This document shows, in pieces, positions 61,797 through 64,000 of a stretch of 64,000 bases of DNA. Location: positions 1 to 64,000 of the forward strand of contig JADLFL010000027.1 of NCBI GenBank assembly GCA_020845575.1, given 5' to 3'. The first letter of the stretch is position 1, and each line of letters opens with the position of its first letter. The position numbers and the translations under genes are program-made. Below the pieces are notes generated by a model. The model saw only the letters and a program-made list of their open reading frames with translations. It ran no database searches and was not told the origin of the DNA. The DNA comes from Acidobacteriota bacterium (GTDB lineage Bacteria > Acidobacteriota > Vicinamibacteria > Vicinamibacterales > Vicinamibacteraceae).

Positions 61797-61864
61797 ACGA
61801 CGCAGACACCGGGCGTCCGACCCGCGACGCGCGTGGATGCGATGGTGCGCAAGAGCGCTGGGCG

Positions 61865-63703
61865 CTACGATGGCCGCCCGTGGCGCTTGTCTCGCAGCCA
61901 GCGGCCGACGGGGGGCTCTTCGCGCTCGTGGAGCTCGTCGAGCCTGTCGGCGTGCGCACGCAGCAGATCGCTCCGCGTGAGGATCCCGACCACGGTCCTG
62001 CGACCGCGATCGATCACCGGCAGACGTCCAACGCCATGGCGCACCATCTCGTCGGCGGCCTCTCGCAGCGACCAGTGGGGGTAAGCCACCACGGGTGACC
62101 GCGTCACGGCCTCGCCGACCAGTGTCTCGCCGGCGCGGTCGCCGAGGAGATTGCGGCGCGTGACGACGCCGAGCAGGGTGCCATCCTGCGCCACGACGGG
62201 GAAGCCCTGGTGCGTGAGCGACGGCTTGCCGTTGAGCCGATCCCTGACCTCGTCGAACGTCTCGTCGGCTCCGAGCGTCACGACAGGCGCCGTGGCCCAG
62301 TCCCTGACGTGCTGCTGGCGCAGGTAGTCCACCTCGTAACCGCGCGCGACGGGGATCCCGCGCCGCACGATCTTCTCGGTCATGATCGAGTAGCGCATGT
62401 TGAGCATCGACACGAGGTAGGCGGCCGCGCAGCCACCGAGCAGCGGGAGGAGACCCACGGGCTGCCGTGTCGTCTCGAAGGCGAACACCACCCACACGAG
62501 CATCGCGTGCGACGCGCCCGTGAAGAGCGCCGCCATCCCGACGAGCGCTGCAAGACGCGCATCGACACCAGCCTGAGGAAGAAGCGCGGCAAGCGCGATC
62601 CCGCACGCGCCGCCAATCGCCCCACCGACGGTGAAGAGCGGCGCGAGCGTCCCGCCAGACGTCCCGCTGCCGAGCGCGAGCGACCACGACACGAACTTCA
62701 GCGTGCCGAGCAGGAGCAGGCCCTTCCACGAGATGAGGCCCTGGAGGATCTGCTCGATGTTCTCGTAGCCGACGCCCAGCGTGGCGGGCTCGACATAGCC
62801 GACGAGGCCGACGGCAAGACCGCCGATGATCGGCCACCACATCCAGTGCAGCGGCAGGTGCTCGAACGCGTCCTCGACGGCGAACACGGCGCGCGTGACG
62901 GCCACGCCCACGAGGCCCATGAACGCGCCGAGCGCGATGTAGGCGGCGATGGCCAGGCCATCCGGTTGCGGGACGACGGGCATGGCGAACACGGGAGCCG
63001 AGCCGTGGAACGCCAGACGCACGGCCGTCGCCGTTGATGTGGCCAACGCCACTGGGATCGCGGATCGCGCGCGAAACTCGAAGAGCAGCAGCTCGACGGC
63101 CAGCAGCACGCCGGCCACGGGTGTCCCGAATGTCGCGGCCATGCCGGCCGCCGCGCCCGCAGCGAGCAGGATCTTGCGCTCGACGGACGTGACGGTGATC
63201 GCCTGGCCCACAAGCGACCCGAGCGCGCCGCCCGTGGCGATGATCGGGCCTTCGGCGCCGAACGGTCCGCCCGTGCCGATCGCGATTGCCGCAGACACCG
63301 GCTTGAGAATGGTGAGTCGCGGAGGGATCCGGCTGCGGTTGGTGAGCACCTGCTCCATGGCTTCGGGGATGCCATGCCCGCGGATGGCCGCGGATCCGAA
63401 TCGCGCCATGAGCCCCACGACAAGCCCCCCGACCATCGGCGGGACGATGACGAACAGGCCGAGATGATGGTGGGCGGGTGAGGAGGGCGCGAAGGACCAC
63501 TGCCCGTAGAACGACAGGTTGGTGACGATCGCGATGAGCCGCGTCAGCGCCTCGGCCACGAACGCGGCGGCGACGCCGAGCACGAGCGCGATGCCGCTGG
63601 TGTAGAGCACGCGGCCGTCCACCGGGGGCGCCGGGTCCACGTGCGCCAGCTCGAGCTCCGGCCCCAGCGACGGGGCGATGGGCACGCTGCGGTCCATCGT
63701 CAC
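61865..63703 (-). CDS. ClC-type chloride channel/transporter with CBS domains
   Basis: This 612-residue protein is a ClC-family chloride channel or Cl-/H+ exchanger. The filter regions are GHGIPEA (about 109-115), GPFGAEGPIIA with the gating Glu at 151, and GSGTSGGTLAP. Two CBS domains occupy roughly 470-590. The Ser of the usual GSGIP is replaced by His. GTG at 63703 overlaps the marR stop (GTGA) with GGAGA upstream, so the two are coupled. The exchanger or channel mode cannot be told here. Confidence 0.92.
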   Translation of the reverse strand: MTMDRSVPIAPSLGPELELAHVDPAPPVDGRVLYTSGIALVLGVAAAFVAEALTRLIAIVTNLSFYGQWSFAPSSPAHHHLGLFVIVPPMVGGLVVGLMARFGSAAIRGHGIPEAMEQVLTNRSRIPPRLTILKPVSAAIAIGTGGPFGAEGPIIATGGALGSLVGQAITVTSVERKILLAAGAAAGMAATFGTPVAGVLLAVELLLFEFRARSAIPVALATSTATAVRLAFHGSAPVFAMPVVPQPDGLAIAAYIALGAFMGLVGVAVTRAVFAVEDAFEHLPLHWMWWPIIGGLAVGLVGYVEPATLGVGYENIEQILQGLISWKGLLLLGTLKFVSWSLALGSGTSGGTLAPLFTVGGAIGGACGIALAALLPQAGVDARLAALVGMAALFTGASHAMLVWVVFAFETTRQPVGLLPLLGGCAAAYLVSMLNMRYSIMTEKIVRRGIPVARGYEVDYLRQQHVRDWATAPVVTLGADETFDEVRDRLNGKPSLTHQGFPVVAQDGTLLGVVTRRNLLGDRAGETLVGEAVTRSPVVAYPHWSLREAADEMVRHGVGRLPVIDRGRRTVVGILTRSDLLRAHADRLDELHEREEPPVGRWLRDKRHGRPS

Positions 63704-64000
63704 GAGGGGTCTCCGGATTCGAGGAACATCGGCGGGCGCCTGGCGGCGGCCATCGCGTCTGCGACGCGGTCGAGCGCCCGCGCCGTCGCGCGCCTCGACG
63801 CCGGCGACATCGCCACGACGGCGCCGACGAGCAGCTCCTGCGCGGCGCCTGGCGCGGCCTCCAGTGCGCGGCGGCCCGCGGGTGTCAGCACGATCAGTCG
63901 TCGTCGCCCGTCGTCGGGATCGACCCGACGCCTGACGAGCCGACGCGCCTCGAGGCGCGACGCGACGACGGACACGGAACTCTGGTGTGTGAAAGTCCTG
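63700..64000 (-). CDS. MarR-family transcriptional regulator (partial, N-terminus off the window)
   Basis: The visible 99 residues cover the recognition helix and wing of a MarR winged helix: RTFTHQSSVSVVASRLEARR, LVRRRVDPDDGRRRLIVLT and PAGRRALEAA. The dimerisation helix follows, and the stop overlaps the clc GTG. The start lies beyond base 64000. Being coupled to clc, it may regulate that gene. Confidence 0.9.
   Translation of the reverse strand, partial: RTFTHQSSVSVVASRLEARRLVRRRVDPDDGRRRLIVLTPAGRRALEAAPGAAQELLVGAVVAMSPASRRATARALDRVADAMAAARRPPMFLESGDPS

Noticed and set aside
61242-63500. A 752-codon minus-strand frame overlapping the clc gene in another frame
   Set aside because: It has Arg/Gly/His-rich composition; the ClC frame carries all filter and CBS motifs.

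Overview
The window is high-GC bacterial chromosome centred on the replication origin. Gene content and style fit an Acidobacteriota, probably class Vicinamibacteria. The signs are a carboxypeptidase-regulatory/TonB receptor, a DUF885 protein, a remnant resembling the C-terminus of VWFA-related proteins, and the rpmH-side and dnaA-side clusters in ancestral order. The lineage is an inference; no 16S gene is present.

Origin and housekeeping core (1-29,300). The left arm, on the minus strand, reads outward from the origin: rpmH, rnpA, yidD, yidC, jag, mnmE, mnmG, (small ORF), rsmG, two parS sites, parA, parB. It is followed by a vapBC-like pair, selD and an F-type ATP synthase operon (b', b, delta, alpha, gamma, beta; beta runs off the window). 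The right arm, on the plus strand, is dnaA, dnaN, gyrB, gyrA, with no recF between dnaN and gyrB. DnaA boxes lie on both sides of dnaA. The overlapping pcrA-glmU-rsmI group points back toward the origin. selD is a selenoprotein gene: its true start lies upstream of an in-frame TGA, directly followed by a nearly perfect stem-loop.

Metabolic middle (29,300-44,100). It holds a DUF885 metallopeptidase-like gene, a zinc-ribbon gene, galU, serS, pdxH, a DinB-fold gene and tRNA-Ser(UGA). Next to the tRNA are a 98-bp tandem duplication that includes the tRNA 3' end and a decayed vapC fragment. Then come a cardiolipin-synthase-type phospholipase D, a GlsB-like membrane protein and a leucine cluster (leuC-leuD, a convergent lysR, leuA-leuB). 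LeuA is a short form lacking the C-terminal leucine-binding domain, so control may rest on the LysR protein and on palindromic sites at the leuC and leuA promoters. greB, a VWFA-like C-terminal remnant, a frameshifted DUF4160 gene and a DUF2442 gene follow.

Transport and signalling arm (44,100-64,000). This holds a TPC-motif P-type ATPase, a periplasmic-propeller diguanylate cyclase, a TonB-dependent receptor with an unusual leader (short Cys-rich ORF and an 18-bp hairpin beside the ribosome-binding site), an M29-like lipoprotein and a complete seven-gene mrpABCDEFG Na+/H+ antiporter operon. It ends with a Uma2-family gene, a GDSL esterase, a DUF3592 protein and a marR-clc pair.

Small repeats recur between genes: heptameric tandem repeats at three loci and GC-rich REP-like palindromes at several. 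Several genes have a -10-like hexamer only 7-8 nt before the start codon, which suggests leaderless transcripts. No CRISPR array, prophage or intact insertion sequence was seen.
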